In this document: one piece after another, positions 43,478 through 53,245 of the stretch
How the letters are laid out: the number at the start of each line of letters is the position of its first letter
Position numbering within the stretch: the first letter of the stretch is position 1
Position numbers and translations under genes: made by a program
Source of the DNA: Streptomyces laurentii
GTDB taxonomy: Bacteria > Actinomycetota > Actinomycetes > Streptomycetales > Streptomycetaceae
Reading direction: 5' to 3'
Length of the DNA stretch: 64,000 nucleotides
Assembly (NCBI GenBank): GCA_002355495.1
Contig: AP017424.1
Coordinates: 7,381,501-7,445,500 of the forward strand
The notes under the pieces: generated by a model
Database searches by the model: none
The model's input: only the letters and a program-made list of their open reading frames with translations
Told to the model about the DNA's origin: nothing

Positions 43478-44017
43478 GCGGACTGCCTCTCGCTCGACGC
43501 CGCATCGCCCGAAGCGGGCGTGTCCTCAGCGTGGCATCACCGGCTCCTCGGGCACCAACACCAAGATCGCGAAGATTGACGCACCGGCGATGTGAATCCG
43601 CGCCACCACCCGTTCGGCGAGGAGAGCGAGAGCCCGTGCGGCGCCATCCCGCGGCCACACCGGAGGGACTGGCAGCGGGATGGAAGGGTGCGGCGGCGCC
43701 GTTGGGCAGCGAGCCGGGGGCTTGGTCCGTGACTGGTCCGGGAGAGCGGGTCAGGAACGGGAAACCGGTGGGAATGGCCGCTCCACCGGCGTCCGGCCGT
43801 GAGTGGGTCGGCGGGGGCCCGGACGGCCGGTGGCGAAGATGTTCCGGGCGGGTCCGATCTTCCCAACTCCCTTACGGAGAAAGATCATCCCTATCCACGC
43901 CCGCCATCCCTGAGTAGCATCCTGCCTGCCAGGTCCGGACTTCCGTTCCCTGTCCGGACACATGACCTGAGCGACCGTCAGGTTCGACGGCTTGAGCCCG
44001 TCGAGTCAGGCCGGGCC
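43478..44017. other. divergent intergenic region before the large toxin-like gene
   Basis: 540 bp between divergent starts. Several frames are open but codon use is poor and none begins with a good ribosome site. No repeats or strong hairpins were noticed. Confidence 0.45.
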
Positions 44018-47000
44018 ATGCCGCACCCCGCGGTCGGCTCCCTGACTGGAAGTGGCACTGCATTGAGACCAAGACGTTCGGGGTCTGCCAGACCCTTGCG
44101 TACCTTCTCCCGGTTGACCGGTCGTCTGCTGCCGCCGGTGCTCGCCATGGCGCTGCTGGCCGGCGCGGGTGTGAGCGACGGCTACACGGCTTCGCGGACC
44201 GAGCTGGCGGGCGACTACGACTGGTACGAGGACACCGTCGCCGAGGAGTTGCGGCAGGACCAGTGCCTGATGAGCGATGTCCTGCGGCTGGGCGGGCCCG
44301 CCATGGCCGCCAGCGCGAAGGACGCGCTCAACCAGAGCCCGGCACGGCTGCGGGAGCTGGCCGACCGGGACTTCTGGGAGGACACGCCGCTCGCCACCGC
44401 GTACCAGACGGACCAGGACGCCGCGCTCGCCGATCTGAACCGGCTCGACACGCTCCACAACAGTTGGAAGATCACCGGGCTCACGACGCCGGGCGGCTTC
44501 GGTTCCGTCACCGACTTCGAGTGGCCGCCCGGGACGAGCGGGGACGACGGTGAGGACTTCCACACCCAGACCGGCCTGACGCAGTGGATCGCCGACCGGT
44601 TCTGGAAGGACGAGAGCGACTTCTACGAGGACGCGACCCCGCCGGCCGACGCGAAGACCGTCGCGGCGGTCAAGGCTCTGGGGCAGCCGCTCTACGGCAA
44701 GGATCCCGATCCGTCCTCGCCGGACTGGAACCGGCAGCTCGCACTGCGGGACGCCTACCAGTACCTGACGGACTGGAGTCTGGAGCCGACCGGCGCGGAC
44801 AACGCCCGCCTGTTCCTGAGCTCGGGCGGCTTCCCGGCCAAGGCGCCGCTGCCGGGATCCGCCGAGTACCGGATCGCGGTGGAGGACCTCAAGTCCCGCT
44901 TCGCGTCCTGCGCGTGGCGTGATCCGATGGACCCCGAGAAGGTCCTGGGCGAGGTCACCGCGACCGCGGCGACGGAGTGGCAGCAGGAGATCGGCTCGCA
45001 GGCCGTCCCGCGCAACGACATCCTGACCGCGAACAAGAACGCAGTCCAGGCGTTGACCGTGGCCTCCGAGTCGATGGGCAAGCTGCTCGGCCACTCGTGG
45101 GTCGCCGACCACATCACCCGCTGGCAGGACTACTGGTCCTCGGGCGGCATCGGCTGGATCGGCACCGCCCCGATGGCCATCCAGATCCCGGGCGCGGCCG
45201 GCAAGTGCCTGGGCGCGCAGGGTTCGGCCACCACCAACGGCACCCCTGTCGAGGTGGTCGCCTGTGCGACGGCGGCCGCCCAGCAATGGAAGGTCAACGG
45301 GGAATACGGCCAGGGCTACAGCCTGCAGAACGTCAACTCGTCGAAGTGCCTCGACGTGGCCACCGACAAGACGAAGATCCAGCTCTGGACCTGCAACGGC
45401 ACGCCCATGCAGACCTGGAAGTTCAGCGTCCGCGCCAGCGCCACCCTGCAGAATGTGGGGGCGGACAAGTGCCTGAACTTCCCCGCGTACACCGCGGGGC
45501 AGGACGCGCTCGCGGCCGTCTGCAGCACCGCCGCCACGCAGAAGGTGCTGTTCAAGCCCACCGGGAACAACGGCACCGTGCCGCCGGCGGCGGAGTTCAC
45601 GAAGGCGACGGCGCGGCTCGCCTCCGCACGCGCCGGGGCGGTGGCCGAGCTGGCCGAGCTCAAGCGCCAGGCGACGGCCGCGACGGCGGCCCAGACCGCC
45701 AGTGCCACCGCCGAGCAGGCCGCGTACACGATCGCGGACGCCGCCGGCGCGCCGCGGGGCCGCGGTCTGCTGGTGGGGCAACAGAAGGCGCAGGTCACTC
45801 AGGGTGCCGCGGCAGCGGTCACGGCACTGGTGAAGGCCGGTGAGACCGCCGAGGCGGCCACCCGGGCGGCGGCCGCGGACAGCGCCACGATCGCCCAGCG
45901 GGCGCTGGCGCAGGCCGCGCAGTCCAAGGCGGAGTTCCGCAAGGAGGCGGCCTACCGGGCCGAACTGCAGGCCAAGGCGGCCGCGGACGCGGCCAGGCTG
46001 CACCGCGACAACGCCAAGAAGGACAAGGAGCTGGCCGAGGCCAAGCTCGCCCAGTCCCTGATCGCCGAGGGAGACGCCAAGGCGGCGGCGGCCGACGCGC
46101 ACGCCAAGCGGCTGAAGGCCGAGGCCGAAGAGGCCACGGCGAAGAAGGAGAAGGAGACCGCCGACCTCAAGAGGACGGAGGCCGCCGAGCACCGGAAGAC
46201 GGCGGAAGCCGAAGCGGCCAACGCGGAGGCCGCCAAGAGCAGGGCCGAGAAGGCGGAGTCCACCGCGGTGGCCCGCAAGGACGACGCCGAGGCCGCCCGG
46301 GACCGGGCCAGGGAACTGCGCGACGACGCGTGGGACGCCCAGCAGAAGGCGGACGCGGCGCGCGCCAAGGCCGACGCCAAGAAGGCCTACGCCGAATCCC
46401 TGGAAGCCGGGGACGCGGCGGACGCCGCGCGGGCGGCGGCCGATGAGGCCTCCCGGCACGCGGACGACGCGGAGGCGGCGGCCGGCCGGGCCCGTACCGC
46501 GGCCGACGCGGCCACCCAGGCGGCGGCGGACGCGGACGCGGCGGCGACCCGCGCGGAGGCAGCCGCCAAGCGCTCGCGGGCAGCCGCGGACGAGGCGCAG
46601 GCGGCGAAGCTGCGGGCGGACGCCGCGGTGCGCACCGCGACCAGTGCCGCCGCCGACGCCATCGTCGCCTCCGAGCACGCCTCGGCCGAGGCCGCCCTGT
46701 CGGTCAAGGCGGCCAACGAGGCCGAGGCGAAGGCGAAGACGGCCAAGGCCGAAGCGGACGCGGCCAAGGCCGAGGCCGACAAGGCCACCGTCGCCTCGGC
46801 GAAGGCGGCGGGATTCGCCTATGTGACCGCGCGGGCCGCGGTGGACGCCGGGAAGTCGGCCGCGCAGGTGGCGGTTCCCGCGAACGACGCGATCCAGCTC
46901 GGTTCGCCGTACGTCACCAAGGACTCGGCCGCCTCTCTGGTGGTCCTGTCCGGCCAGGCGGCGAAGACCATCGCCGAGCAGCAGAAGGCCGTCGCGGACG

Positions 47001-48688
47001 CCCACGCCGTCAACGCGGCCGAGGAAGCGGCCGCCGCCCAGTCCCTCGCCGATCAGGCGCAGGGCGACGCGAAGGCCGCCTACCAGCACGCGGCGAACGC
47101 CGCCAAGTACGCCGCGGATGCCCGCGGTTACTCGAAGGAGGCACTCGCCTACGCGGCCGCCGCGGCGGCCGCCGCGGCGAAGGCACAGCAGTCACTGGCC
47201 CGCACCATCGAGTACGGGCGACAGGCCGCCGAGGACGCCGCCGCCGCCGACAAGGCCGCGGGCCGGGCCGAGGGCTACGCCGAAACCGCCCGCGCCTCCG
47301 CCGACGCCGCCGCCCTCGACGCGGAGGCCGCCCGTGCGGCCGCCGCGCAGGCCGAGGAGTCCGCCAAGGAGGCCAGGGCCGCCGCCGAGCGGGCCGACGC
47401 CGCGGCGACGGCGGCGGAGGAAGCCGCCAAGGACGCCCAGAAGTACGCCGAGTCCGCCCAGGAGGCCGCGACCCAGGCCGAGAACGCCGGGAACGCCCAG
47501 CAGATCGGGAACGGGACGGTCCCGGACGAGGCCGGCGGTCTGATCGGCGGTGTGTTCTACGTCGTCGATCACATCGAGCAGGTCGGCAAGCCGCAGATCA
47601 TCAAGAAGACCGGCGGCTGCGACGGCTGGTGGGACCAGCTCGTCTACAAGGGCGACTGCACGATGACCCAGAAGATCGGCTACAAGGCCGATCTCGACCT
47701 CTACCTGTGCGCCACGGAGGTCTGGGAGAACGCGTGCTTCTCCGGCGACACGATCTACCTCGGCGAGCAGAAGACGGACACGCAGTACACCGAGGTCACG
47801 CACACCATCACGATCGCGGAGTACCAGCGGGGTGTCGATCCCATCGACATCCTGTTCGGCAGCTGGATCCGCTGCGCCCAGAAACTCACCCCGGGTGGTG
47901 AGAACGGGAGCTGGGGTGGTTGCGCCTGGGCCGTGGTGGATGTGGCGTCGTTGTTCGCCGGCAAGATCATCCGGCCCATCGCGGACGCCGTCCGGGCGAT
48001 GGACGCCGCGGCCAGGACCGGAATCGGCGTCTTCGACGCGTGGAAGGCCCTGCGCACCCTCCGGTTGCCCGAGGAAGCCCTCGCGGGCATCGCCGGCAAG
48101 ATCATGCAGACGGTGCTCAAGGCCTGCGAGACGGCCGCCAGGGCGGCGCCGACCGTCGGCGCCCGGGCGCTCGCCGTTTCGGGTTCGACCGAGGAGTGCA
48201 TCCGCCAGGCTCTCCGGGACCTGGTCAAGGACAAGGACCACATCGTCCTCGGCATCAACCCGGGCTCGGACGACCTCACCAAAATCGTCGGCGGGCGCAC
48301 GTTCAACGGCAAGGAGTTCGGCATCCAGCTGCCGGCCGGCATGGGCATGGGGGAACGCCCCCTGTGGACGGTGGGAGTGGACCAGGCGGTGTCCAACTCC
48401 ACGGTGAGGATCTCGGTGTCGCTGGACGGTGTCGCGGGCGCCAAGAACGCCGACGAGGCGCTGAACATGCTTCTGGCGCGAGGTGAGACGATCACCAACA
48501 ACGACTGGGGGATCATCCGGTCCAGAGGGTACGGAACCGCGTGGGAGATGGTCAGACTCCGTGCGGCCTGCCGGACGGAGGCCCGCACCTGGAAGAGCAT
48601 CGACTGGTACATGACCAACGCGGAAGGCAAAGTCGAGCAAGTCTTCCCGGAGCGCTTCACGTACGCCAACGGCGTGCCGGTGAACTGA
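44018..48688 (+). CDS. large exported ricin-lectin/Ala-rich coiled-coil protein with toxin-like C-terminal domain
   Basis: 1,556 residues from ATG 44018; a TTG about 16 codons later with GGAAG upstream is an alternative. A hydrophobic export segment (LLPPVLAMALLAGAG, residues 38-52) leads. An N-terminal helical domain (60-370) is followed by a ricin-type beta-trefoil (about 378-516; GKCLGAQG, SKCLDVAT, DKCLNFPA and QxW-like motifs). Residues 524-1164 are an extremely Ala/Lys/Glu-rich coiled coil (heptads such as AAADAHAKRLKAEAEEATAKK). Then a Cys-containing globular part (CDGWWDQLVYKGDC), a hydrophobic helix region, and a last domain of about 165 residues (IVLGINPGSDDLTKIVGGRT ... NDWGIIRSRGYGTAWEMVR). 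Length, lectin, stalk and variable-looking tip match polymorphic toxins; a small gene follows 7 bp downstream. I cannot name the toxin fold. Confidence 0.75.
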   Translation: MPHPAVGSLTGSGTALRPRRSGSARPLRTFSRLTGRLLPPVLAMALLAGAGVSDGYTASRTELAGDYDWYEDTVAEELRQDQCLMSDVLRLGGPAMAASAKDALNQSPARLRELADRDFWEDTPLATAYQTDQDAALADLNRLDTLHNSWKITGLTTPGGFGSVTDFEWPPGTSGDDGEDFHTQTGLTQWIADRFWKDESDFYEDATPPADAKTVAAVKALGQPLYGKDPDPSSPDWNRQLALRDAYQYLTDWSLEPTGADNARLFLSSGGFPAKAPLPGSAEYRIAVEDLKSRFASCAWRDPMDPEKVLGEVTATAATEWQQEIGSQAVPRNDILTANKNAVQALTVASESMGKLLGHSWVADHITRWQDYWSSGGIGWIGTAPMAIQIPGAAGKCLGAQGSATTNGTPVEVVACATAAAQQWKVNGEYGQGYSLQNVNSSKCLDVATDKTKIQLWTCNGTPMQTWKFSVRASATLQNVGADKCLNFPAYTAGQDALAAVCSTAATQKVLFKPTGNNGTVPPAAEFTKATARLASARAGAVAELAELKRQATAATAAQTASATAEQAAYTIADAAGAPRGRGLLVGQQKAQVTQGAAAAVTALVKAGETAEAATRAAAADSATIAQRALAQAAQSKAEFRKEAAYRAELQAKAAADAARLHRDNAKKDKELAEAKLAQSLIAEGDAKAAAADAHAKRLKAEAEEATAKKEKETADLKRTEAAEHRKTAEAEAANAEAAKSRAEKAESTAVARKDDAEAARDRARELRDDAWDAQQKADAARAKADAKKAYAESLEAGDAADAARAAADEASRHADDAEAAAGRARTAADAATQAAADADAAATRAEAAAKRSRAAADEAQAAKLRADAAVRTATSAAADAIVASEHASAEAALSVKAANEAEAKAKTAKAEADAAKAEADKATVASAKAAGFAYVTARAAVDAGKSAAQVAVPANDAIQLGSPYVTKDSAASLVVLSGQAAKTIAEQQKAVADAHAVNAAEEAAAAQSLADQAQGDAKAAYQHAANAAKYAADARGYSKEALAYAAAAAAAAAKAQQSLARTIEYGRQAAEDAAAADKAAGRAEGYAETARASADAAALDAEAARAAAAQAEESAKEARAAAERADAAATAAEEAAKDAQKYAESAQEAATQAENAGNAQQIGNGTVPDEAGGLIGGVFYVVDHIEQVGKPQIIKKTGGCDGWWDQLVYKGDCTMTQKIGYKADLDLYLCATEVWENACFSGDTIYLGEQKTDTQYTEVTHTITIAEYQRGVDPIDILFGSWIRCAQKLTPGGENGSWGGCAWAVVDVASLFAGKIIRPIADAVRAMDAAARTGIGVFDAWKALRTLRLPEEALAGIAGKIMQTVLKACETAARAAPTVGARALAVSGSTEECIRQALRDLVKDKDHIVLGINPGSDDLTKIVGGRTFNGKEFGIQLPAGMGMGERPLWTVGVDQAVSNSTVRISVSLDGVAGAKNADEALNMLLARGETITNNDWGIIRSRGYGTAWEMVRLRAACRTEARTWKSIDWYMTNAEGKVEQVFPERFTYANGVPVN

Positions 48689-48695
48689 GGGAAAG

Positions 48696-49112
48696 ATGGT
48701 GAGCATGACGGATTTCGTTCGGGAGGGGCGACTCTTCAGAGTCACCGGATTCCACCCCTCGCACCGGCAGCTGACGCTGGCCAGTGAGGCCACCCTGGTG
48801 GACCGGACCACGACGAGGATCGAGGTCTGGATCGGGCATGTGGAACTGATGTTCCTCAAGCCCCACTACCGGAACGGGCTCCACATCCGGCGGGCGACCG
48901 AAGCCGAGTTCGGCGTGCTCAGCGAACGGCACGGCATCCAGGCGCAGGACGCCGCCTACACCTGGATGCTGGAGCCGGACGGCGACAGCTTCGTCGTCGG
49001 CGGCAATCCGAGCTGGCGGGAAGCGGAATACGCGCTGATGGGCGAGCGGGAGTCGTTGTACGACGGGCCCTGGCCGCCGGACTTCCCGGCGGAGTCGGGG
49101 AACGTCTACTGA
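48696..49112 (+). CDS. small cytoplasmic protein, candidate immunity protein
   Basis: A 138-residue protein with no signal peptide, 7 bp after the large exported protein and followed by a strong terminator. GAGGGAAAG precedes three possible starts (48696 ATG, 48699 GTG, 48705 ATG). It is acidic-aromatic with beta-rich segments (GRLFRVTGFHPSHRQLTLAS; TTRIEVWIGHVELMFLKPHY; AEYALMGERESLYDG). I do not recognise a family. Polymorphic toxin genes are normally followed by just such a small soluble gene whose product blocks the toxin tip; that role is inferred from position and size only. Confidence 0.6.
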   Translation: MVSMTDFVREGRLFRVTGFHPSHRQLTLASEATLVDRTTTRIEVWIGHVELMFLKPHYRNGLHIRRATEAEFGVLSERHGIQAQDAAYTWMLEPDGDSFVVGGNPSWREAEYALMGERESLYDGPWPPDFPAESGNVY

Positions 49113-49138
49113 CGCCTCGGCACTCGGACGCGCAAGGT

Positions 49139-49171
49139 GAGGGCGGCACCCGCATCGCGGGGGCCGCCCTC
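49139..49171 (+). terminator. long hairpin terminator after the toxin/immunity-like pair
   Basis: GAGGGCGGC (49139-49147) pairs with GCCGCCCTC (49163-49171); inside it CCCGC-ATC-GCGGG continues the stem with one A/G mismatch, giving nearly 15 bp and a 3-base loop. Confidence 0.85.
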
Positions 49172-49525
49172 GGCATGTCACTCACGGTCCGGGACCGCAC
49201 GCCGAGCCGATCTCCCTGGCGCGCCGGGGCAGAGGTCAGTGCGTGGTGGGCCGAACCAGCAGACGAAGGTGTCGAGCAGGCCGTCGAGGGTGTTCCTCCT
49301 CGGCCTGGCCGCCCCCCTGACCTGCTACAAGAAGCCGGCGAAACGCGCCACGTGAGACAACCTCGGAACAACAGGCCGGTCATATCGGACCGCTGGGCTC
49401 ACCCATCACCCCTTCACACGTGCCGTTCGAGATGAGGTGCCCGTAGAGCACGCCTGTGATGGGGATCCCAGCCCCTTCTTTCCGGCACATAATGGAACTC
49501 CGTTCATCCGGAGTGAGGTGCCCTC
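49172..49525. other. intergenic region before LysR gene; no gene seen
   Basis: No convincing coding frame. Short stretches of plausible codons exist on both strands but none forms a recognisable domain. The AT content rises toward the LysR gene, whose promoter must be here (about 49440-49515). Confidence 0.45.
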
Positions 49526-50518
49526 GTGGAGCTCGAGTTGCGACACTTGCGCGTGTTGTGTGCGATAGCGGATTTGGGGGGTGTCGGCCGGGCGGCTGCC
49601 GCACTCGGATACTCACAGCCGGCCATGAGCACGCAATTACGCCGCATCGAGGGGATGCTCGGCAAGGGAGTGTTCATGCGCAGCAGCACCGGTATGGAGC
49701 TCACGTCCTACGGTGCACAGGTCGTCGGCCGGGCCCGTGAGATTCTGGTGCTCGCGGACAATCTCACTGGTCTTCGGCACTCGCGCACGCCCGAGACGAC
49801 ACGTCGACTTCGCCTCGGTGTCATCAATACGCCCGTGGTGCCTGTGCTGCTGGACTCTCTTCGCGACGCTTTTCCCGATCTCGTCGTCTCCGTCAGCAGT
49901 GTGTATGCCACCGGGGAACTCCTGAGCCTTCTGGAAGCCGGCGAATTGGATGCCGGTCTGGGATGCGACTATCCTGGGCTGCCGATTCAGCACTCTCCGA
50001 ATGTGGATCGTCGTGCGATCAGAACTGTTCCGATCTTCGTAGCCACCCCTGCCGGTCACCCGCTTGCGCATCGCCTTGAAATTCCCTTGGAGGGGCTTTC
50101 CGAGGACACTTGGTTCGTTTCTTCTGACGATGGGGTGGGATGGCCTGGCGTCTTCTACGACGCCTGCCAGGCTGCGGGTTTCACGCCGGCGGTCACGCAC
50201 GAGTTCCATGTGCTCGATCAATTGCAGTCGATGATCGCCAAAGGTCTCGGAGTGACCGCCGTTCAGCCCACTGTGTGTCCCGTGGACGGGGTTCTGATCA
50301 AACCTCTGGCGGGGGATCCTCTGTGGCAGCGGCATTTGCTCTTGTGGCGCCGAGATCTGGTCGACGCGTCGGTTGTCGAGGCGGTGCATCATCATGCCGT
50401 TCGAACTCACCGGCAGCTGCTGGCTCAGGCTCCGCACTTCCAGAAGTGGGTAGCTCGTACGTACGCGCCTCCTCGTTCTGCGGACGGAACCAGAAAGACG
50501 CTTCCTGGTCCGGCTTGA
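49526..50518 (+). CDS. LysR-family transcriptional regulator
   Basis: A 330-residue regulator. GTG 49526 has GAGG seven bases before it. The N-terminal HTH is LRHLRVLCAIADLGGVGRAA, AALGYSQPAMSTQLRRIEGML; the effector domain starts RRLRLGVINTPVVPVLLDSL and includes GELDAGLGCDY. It has lower third-position GC than neighbours, with more A/T-ending codons (gat, gtt, ttc), which may mark relatively recent acquisition. It converges on the collagenase gene, and no divergent target gene is adjacent. Confidence 0.9.
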   Translation: MELELRHLRVLCAIADLGGVGRAAAALGYSQPAMSTQLRRIEGMLGKGVFMRSSTGMELTSYGAQVVGRAREILVLADNLTGLRHSRTPETTRRLRLGVINTPVVPVLLDSLRDAFPDLVVSVSSVYATGELLSLLEAGELDAGLGCDYPGLPIQHSPNVDRRAIRTVPIFVATPAGHPLAHRLEIPLEGLSEDTWFVSSDDGVGWPGVFYDACQAAGFTPAVTHEFHVLDQLQSMIAKGLGVTAVQPTVCPVDGVLIKPLAGDPLWQRHLLLWRRDLVDASVVEAVHHHAVRTHRQLLAQAPHFQKWVARTYAPPRSADGTRKTLPGPA

Positions 50519-50613
50519 TGAGCAGGAGCGTTTCGCGGAGGCTTGCGGTGATACGCACGGCCGGTCCGGGCGAGTCGTTCTCGCTTTCCTTCGGCGGGTC
50601 CGTATACGTGCGA

Positions 50614-50645
50614 GAACGCCGGCTGCGCGGTAGCAGTCGGCGTTC
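50614..50645. terminator. bidirectional hairpin between LysR and collagenase genes
   Basis: GAACGCCG (50614-50621) pairs with CGGCGTTC (50638-50645), extended by CTGC/GCAG after a G-T pair, with a 6-base loop GCGGTA. It lies between two convergent stops. Confidence 0.8.
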
Positions 50646-50659
50646 CGCAAGCCCGTGTG

Positions 50660-53245
50660 TCAGTAGCTGGTGGTGACGGTGACGCCGCTGAAGCCGTTCA
50701 CGGCGTACAGGCTGATGTAGTTGGCGCCGGCCGGCGGGTTGGTGATGGTCAGGGTGTGGCTGTTGCCGGTTCCCGTGGAACGCTGTGTGTAGCTGGTGGT
50801 GCCGGGCCAGCCGTTGTAGCTGTAGTACAGGTCCGCGTCGCCCGTGCCGCCGGTGCTGGTGATCTTCAGCTGGGTGGTGCCGGCCGGGACGTAGAGGTAG
50901 AAGTAGGCGTAGTTGCCGGTGGTGGCGGACTGGTTGCTGCGCTGGCAGTTCTGACCCAGCTCTCTGACATCGGCGCCGGTGCACTCGGTGCCGGTACCTC
51001 CGCCGCTGCTGACGGTGACGGTCCTCGTGGCAGTGGCGGTGGCTCCCTTGTCATCGGTGACCGTCAGCTTCACCGTGTAGGTTCCGGCGGAGCCGTAGGT
51101 CTTGCTGGGGTTGGTGGCGGTGGAGGTGGTGCCATCGCCGAAGTTCCAGGACCTGGAGGCGACGGTGCCGTCGGTGTCGGTGGACTGGTCGGTGAAGGTG
51201 ACCTTCAGGCCCTGGACTGCCGTGGTGAACGCGGCGGTGGGCGCCTGGTTGCCGGGCGGGTTGGTGCCCCCGCAGGTGCCGGCCGCGCAGCCTGCCAGCC
51301 AGGTGGACCAGTCGTTGTCGTAGCGAGTACCGATGGTGCTGGTCAGGTAGGTGCGGGCGGCGTTCCAGTTGCCGGAACGGTAGTACCCGAGGACCGTGTC
51401 CATGTCGGTGCGGTGGTTCTCGAGCATGAACCGGGCGGCGAGGTAGCCCCAACGGTATATGCGTGTGGTGTCGTTGCTGTAGGTGGTGTCGAAGAGGGTA
51501 CTCAGGGCGTAGGTGCCACGGCCCGCCTCCGTCATTGCCTCGGTGTAGGGAACGCCGCGGTAGGAGTAGGAGACGTATTCCGCGAAGCCCTCGATCCACC
51601 AGACAGTCGGTGTCGCCATGCCGGCGTCGAAGTCGCCGTACATGTCGAAGCGGCCGTCGAGGTAGTGGGTGTACTCGTGGTTGAGGTTCCAGATCTGGAA
51701 GTTCGGGCGCACCCACTCGGCCTCGTAGGCGATGAACCGGGGCTGGTTACCCGCCGCCGCCGGGTCTCCTTCCAGGTACATGCCGCCGTTGTTGGTGTCG
51801 ATCCCGTACATGGCACCGGCATAGGTCTGGTAGTCGGTGCTGGAGTCGAAGGCGACGACCTCGATGGTGCTGTTCTTGTCGTTGGCGACAGGCCCGTTGT
51901 CCCGGACGGCGCTGTGGAAGTACGCGTCCTGGTCGCGCAGGCTGGAGCAGCTCGACGACAGCTCGCTCGAGGTCATCTGCTGGGCTTTGATGGTGATGCT
52001 GGAGCTGCACGGGTAGGTCACCGTCAGCACCGCTTTCTCCAGCTGCGACTGCAGGTTGCAGGTGCCGTAGTAGGAGCAGTTGGCCTTGTCGTAGTAGTCG
52101 GCCATCTCGGCTACGCCGACCCAGAGCGGTGCGGTGACGCCCTTGATGGAACTGGCGTTCAGCAGGCCGTCGGCCAGGGGCCGGACCTTGGGCTGCAGTG
52201 CGGAGTGCTGCAGAAACCTGCCCAGCTCCCGCCCGGCGTTGGACGTCAGATAGGACTGGTCCGTCCCCAGCAGGGCCACGTGACCGATGGCGAAGCCGTA
52301 CAGCGCGTCGACCAGGCTGGGGTCGGACTGTACCGCGGTCACGAACGCGGGTACCTGGTGGCCACGGAAGGTCACGGTGTAGACGTTGTTGACCGCGTTG
52401 AGCATCCACCAGGAGGCGTTCCAGGAGGAGTCGTAGTCCGCCAGCATCCGCTTGACGACGTAGATGTAGCGGGCGTTCTCCTCGGCGCTGTCGATCAGCG
52501 TGACGGCCTCGGAGAGCGTCTCCCCGTTGGCGTCCGTGACGTCGCGGGAGTGAGCGCTGGCGAAGAACGCGTCGAGTCCCGCACGGATGGCGGTCTGCAA
52601 GCCGCTGCCGTAGGAGCCGACCGCGTCGGCGTTGTAGTAGTGGACGTAGTAGCCGGCACGCAGGTAGAGCACGAGCTGAGGCATACCGGTGCTGGAGTCG
52701 CCGGGGTAGGACGTCGAACCGTCACGCAGGGCATAGGCGACGGTGCTCATCTGCGCCTCACGGAAGGCGTAGTAGGCGTCGTTCCCGGTCAGTTTGAACA
52801 GCGTGTTGACGCAGTCGACCGTCGACGCCTTGATCTGCTGGACCAGCGCGCTGCCGGTGCGGCTCGTGAAGTCGGACACGTTGCACGCCGCAGCGCTCTT
52901 TTCTCCGACTGCCCCTCCGAACGCCTTCTCCGCTGACGTGGAGGAAGGTACAGGCGGTTTGACTGTCTTGCCGTAGTCCACCTTGAGAGCGTCCTTGCTC
53001 GCGGCCAGGGGCGGCAGCTGGGATGCCTTCAGGCGCCCCTTCGCGACATGCTCGGTCTCGGCCGTGGTGTGCTGCCCGACAGGCGCGGGCTCAGCCCGGT
53101 CCGGGCCCTCTGCCGTGATGCGTGCTGCCGGCTCAGCGTTCTCGGTTGCGCCGGCCGGCTGGGCCAGCAGGCCGATACCCATGGCGAGGGTCAGGGCCAG
53201 CGGCAACGCTGTGCCCAGACTTCGTCTGACAAGTGACATTCTCAC
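50660..53245 (-). CDS. secreted microbial collagenase (peptidase M9) with PKD and PPC domains
   Basis: An 861-residue extracellular metalloprotease. Signal peptide: SLGTALPLALTLAMGIGLLA, ending AGA-T. GTG 53245 lies 4 bases and ATG 53239 10 bases after GGGAGG. The M9 N-terminal activator domain (about 110-340) is followed by the catalytic domain with the zinc site NHEYTHYLDGRFDMYGD (near residue 520) and the downstream Glu in WWIEGFAEYVSYSYRG. A PKD domain (about 665-750; RSWNFGDGTTSTATNPSKTY) and a prepeptidase-like PPC domain (about 770-861) target collagen. All family elements are intact. It degrades collagen or gelatin outside the cell. Confidence 0.94.
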   Translation of the reverse strand: MRMSLVRRSLGTALPLALTLAMGIGLLAQPAGATENAEPAARITAEGPDRAEPAPVGQHTTAETEHVAKGRLKASQLPPLAASKDALKVDYGKTVKPPVPSSTSAEKAFGGAVGEKSAAACNVSDFTSRTGSALVQQIKASTVDCVNTLFKLTGNDAYYAFREAQMSTVAYALRDGSTSYPGDSSTGMPQLVLYLRAGYYVHYYNADAVGSYGSGLQTAIRAGLDAFFASAHSRDVTDANGETLSEAVTLIDSAEENARYIYVVKRMLADYDSSWNASWWMLNAVNNVYTVTFRGHQVPAFVTAVQSDPSLVDALYGFAIGHVALLGTDQSYLTSNAGRELGRFLQHSALQPKVRPLADGLLNASSIKGVTAPLWVGVAEMADYYDKANCSYYGTCNLQSQLEKAVLTVTYPCSSSITIKAQQMTSSELSSSCSSLRDQDAYFHSAVRDNGPVANDKNSTIEVVAFDSSTDYQTYAGAMYGIDTNNGGMYLEGDPAAAGNQPRFIAYEAEWVRPNFQIWNLNHEYTHYLDGRFDMYGDFDAGMATPTVWWIEGFAEYVSYSYRGVPYTEAMTEAGRGTYALSTLFDTTYSNDTTRIYRWGYLAARFMLENHRTDMDTVLGYYRSGNWNAARTYLTSTIGTRYDNDWSTWLAGCAAGTCGGTNPPGNQAPTAAFTTAVQGLKVTFTDQSTDTDGTVASRSWNFGDGTTSTATNPSKTYGSAGTYTVKLTVTDDKGATATATRTVTVSSGGGTGTECTGADVRELGQNCQRSNQSATTGNYAYFYLYVPAGTTQLKITSTGGTGDADLYYSYNGWPGTTSYTQRSTGTGNSHTLTITNPPAGANYISLYAVNGFSGVTVTTSY

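Noticed and set aside
44006..47089. Minus-strand open frame of 1,027 codons, glycine/arginine/leucine-rich
   Set aside because: Mirror image of the Ala-rich coiled coil; high GC makes long antisense frames. The plus strand has the lectin motifs, signal peptide and start.
49137..49435. Short frames resembling decayed coding sequence on both strands
   Set aside because: No recognisable domain; could not be tied to any gene or IS.
50657..52936. Plus-strand open frame of 759 codons
   Set aside because: Antisense of the collagenase, which carries HEYTH and PKD/PPC domains.
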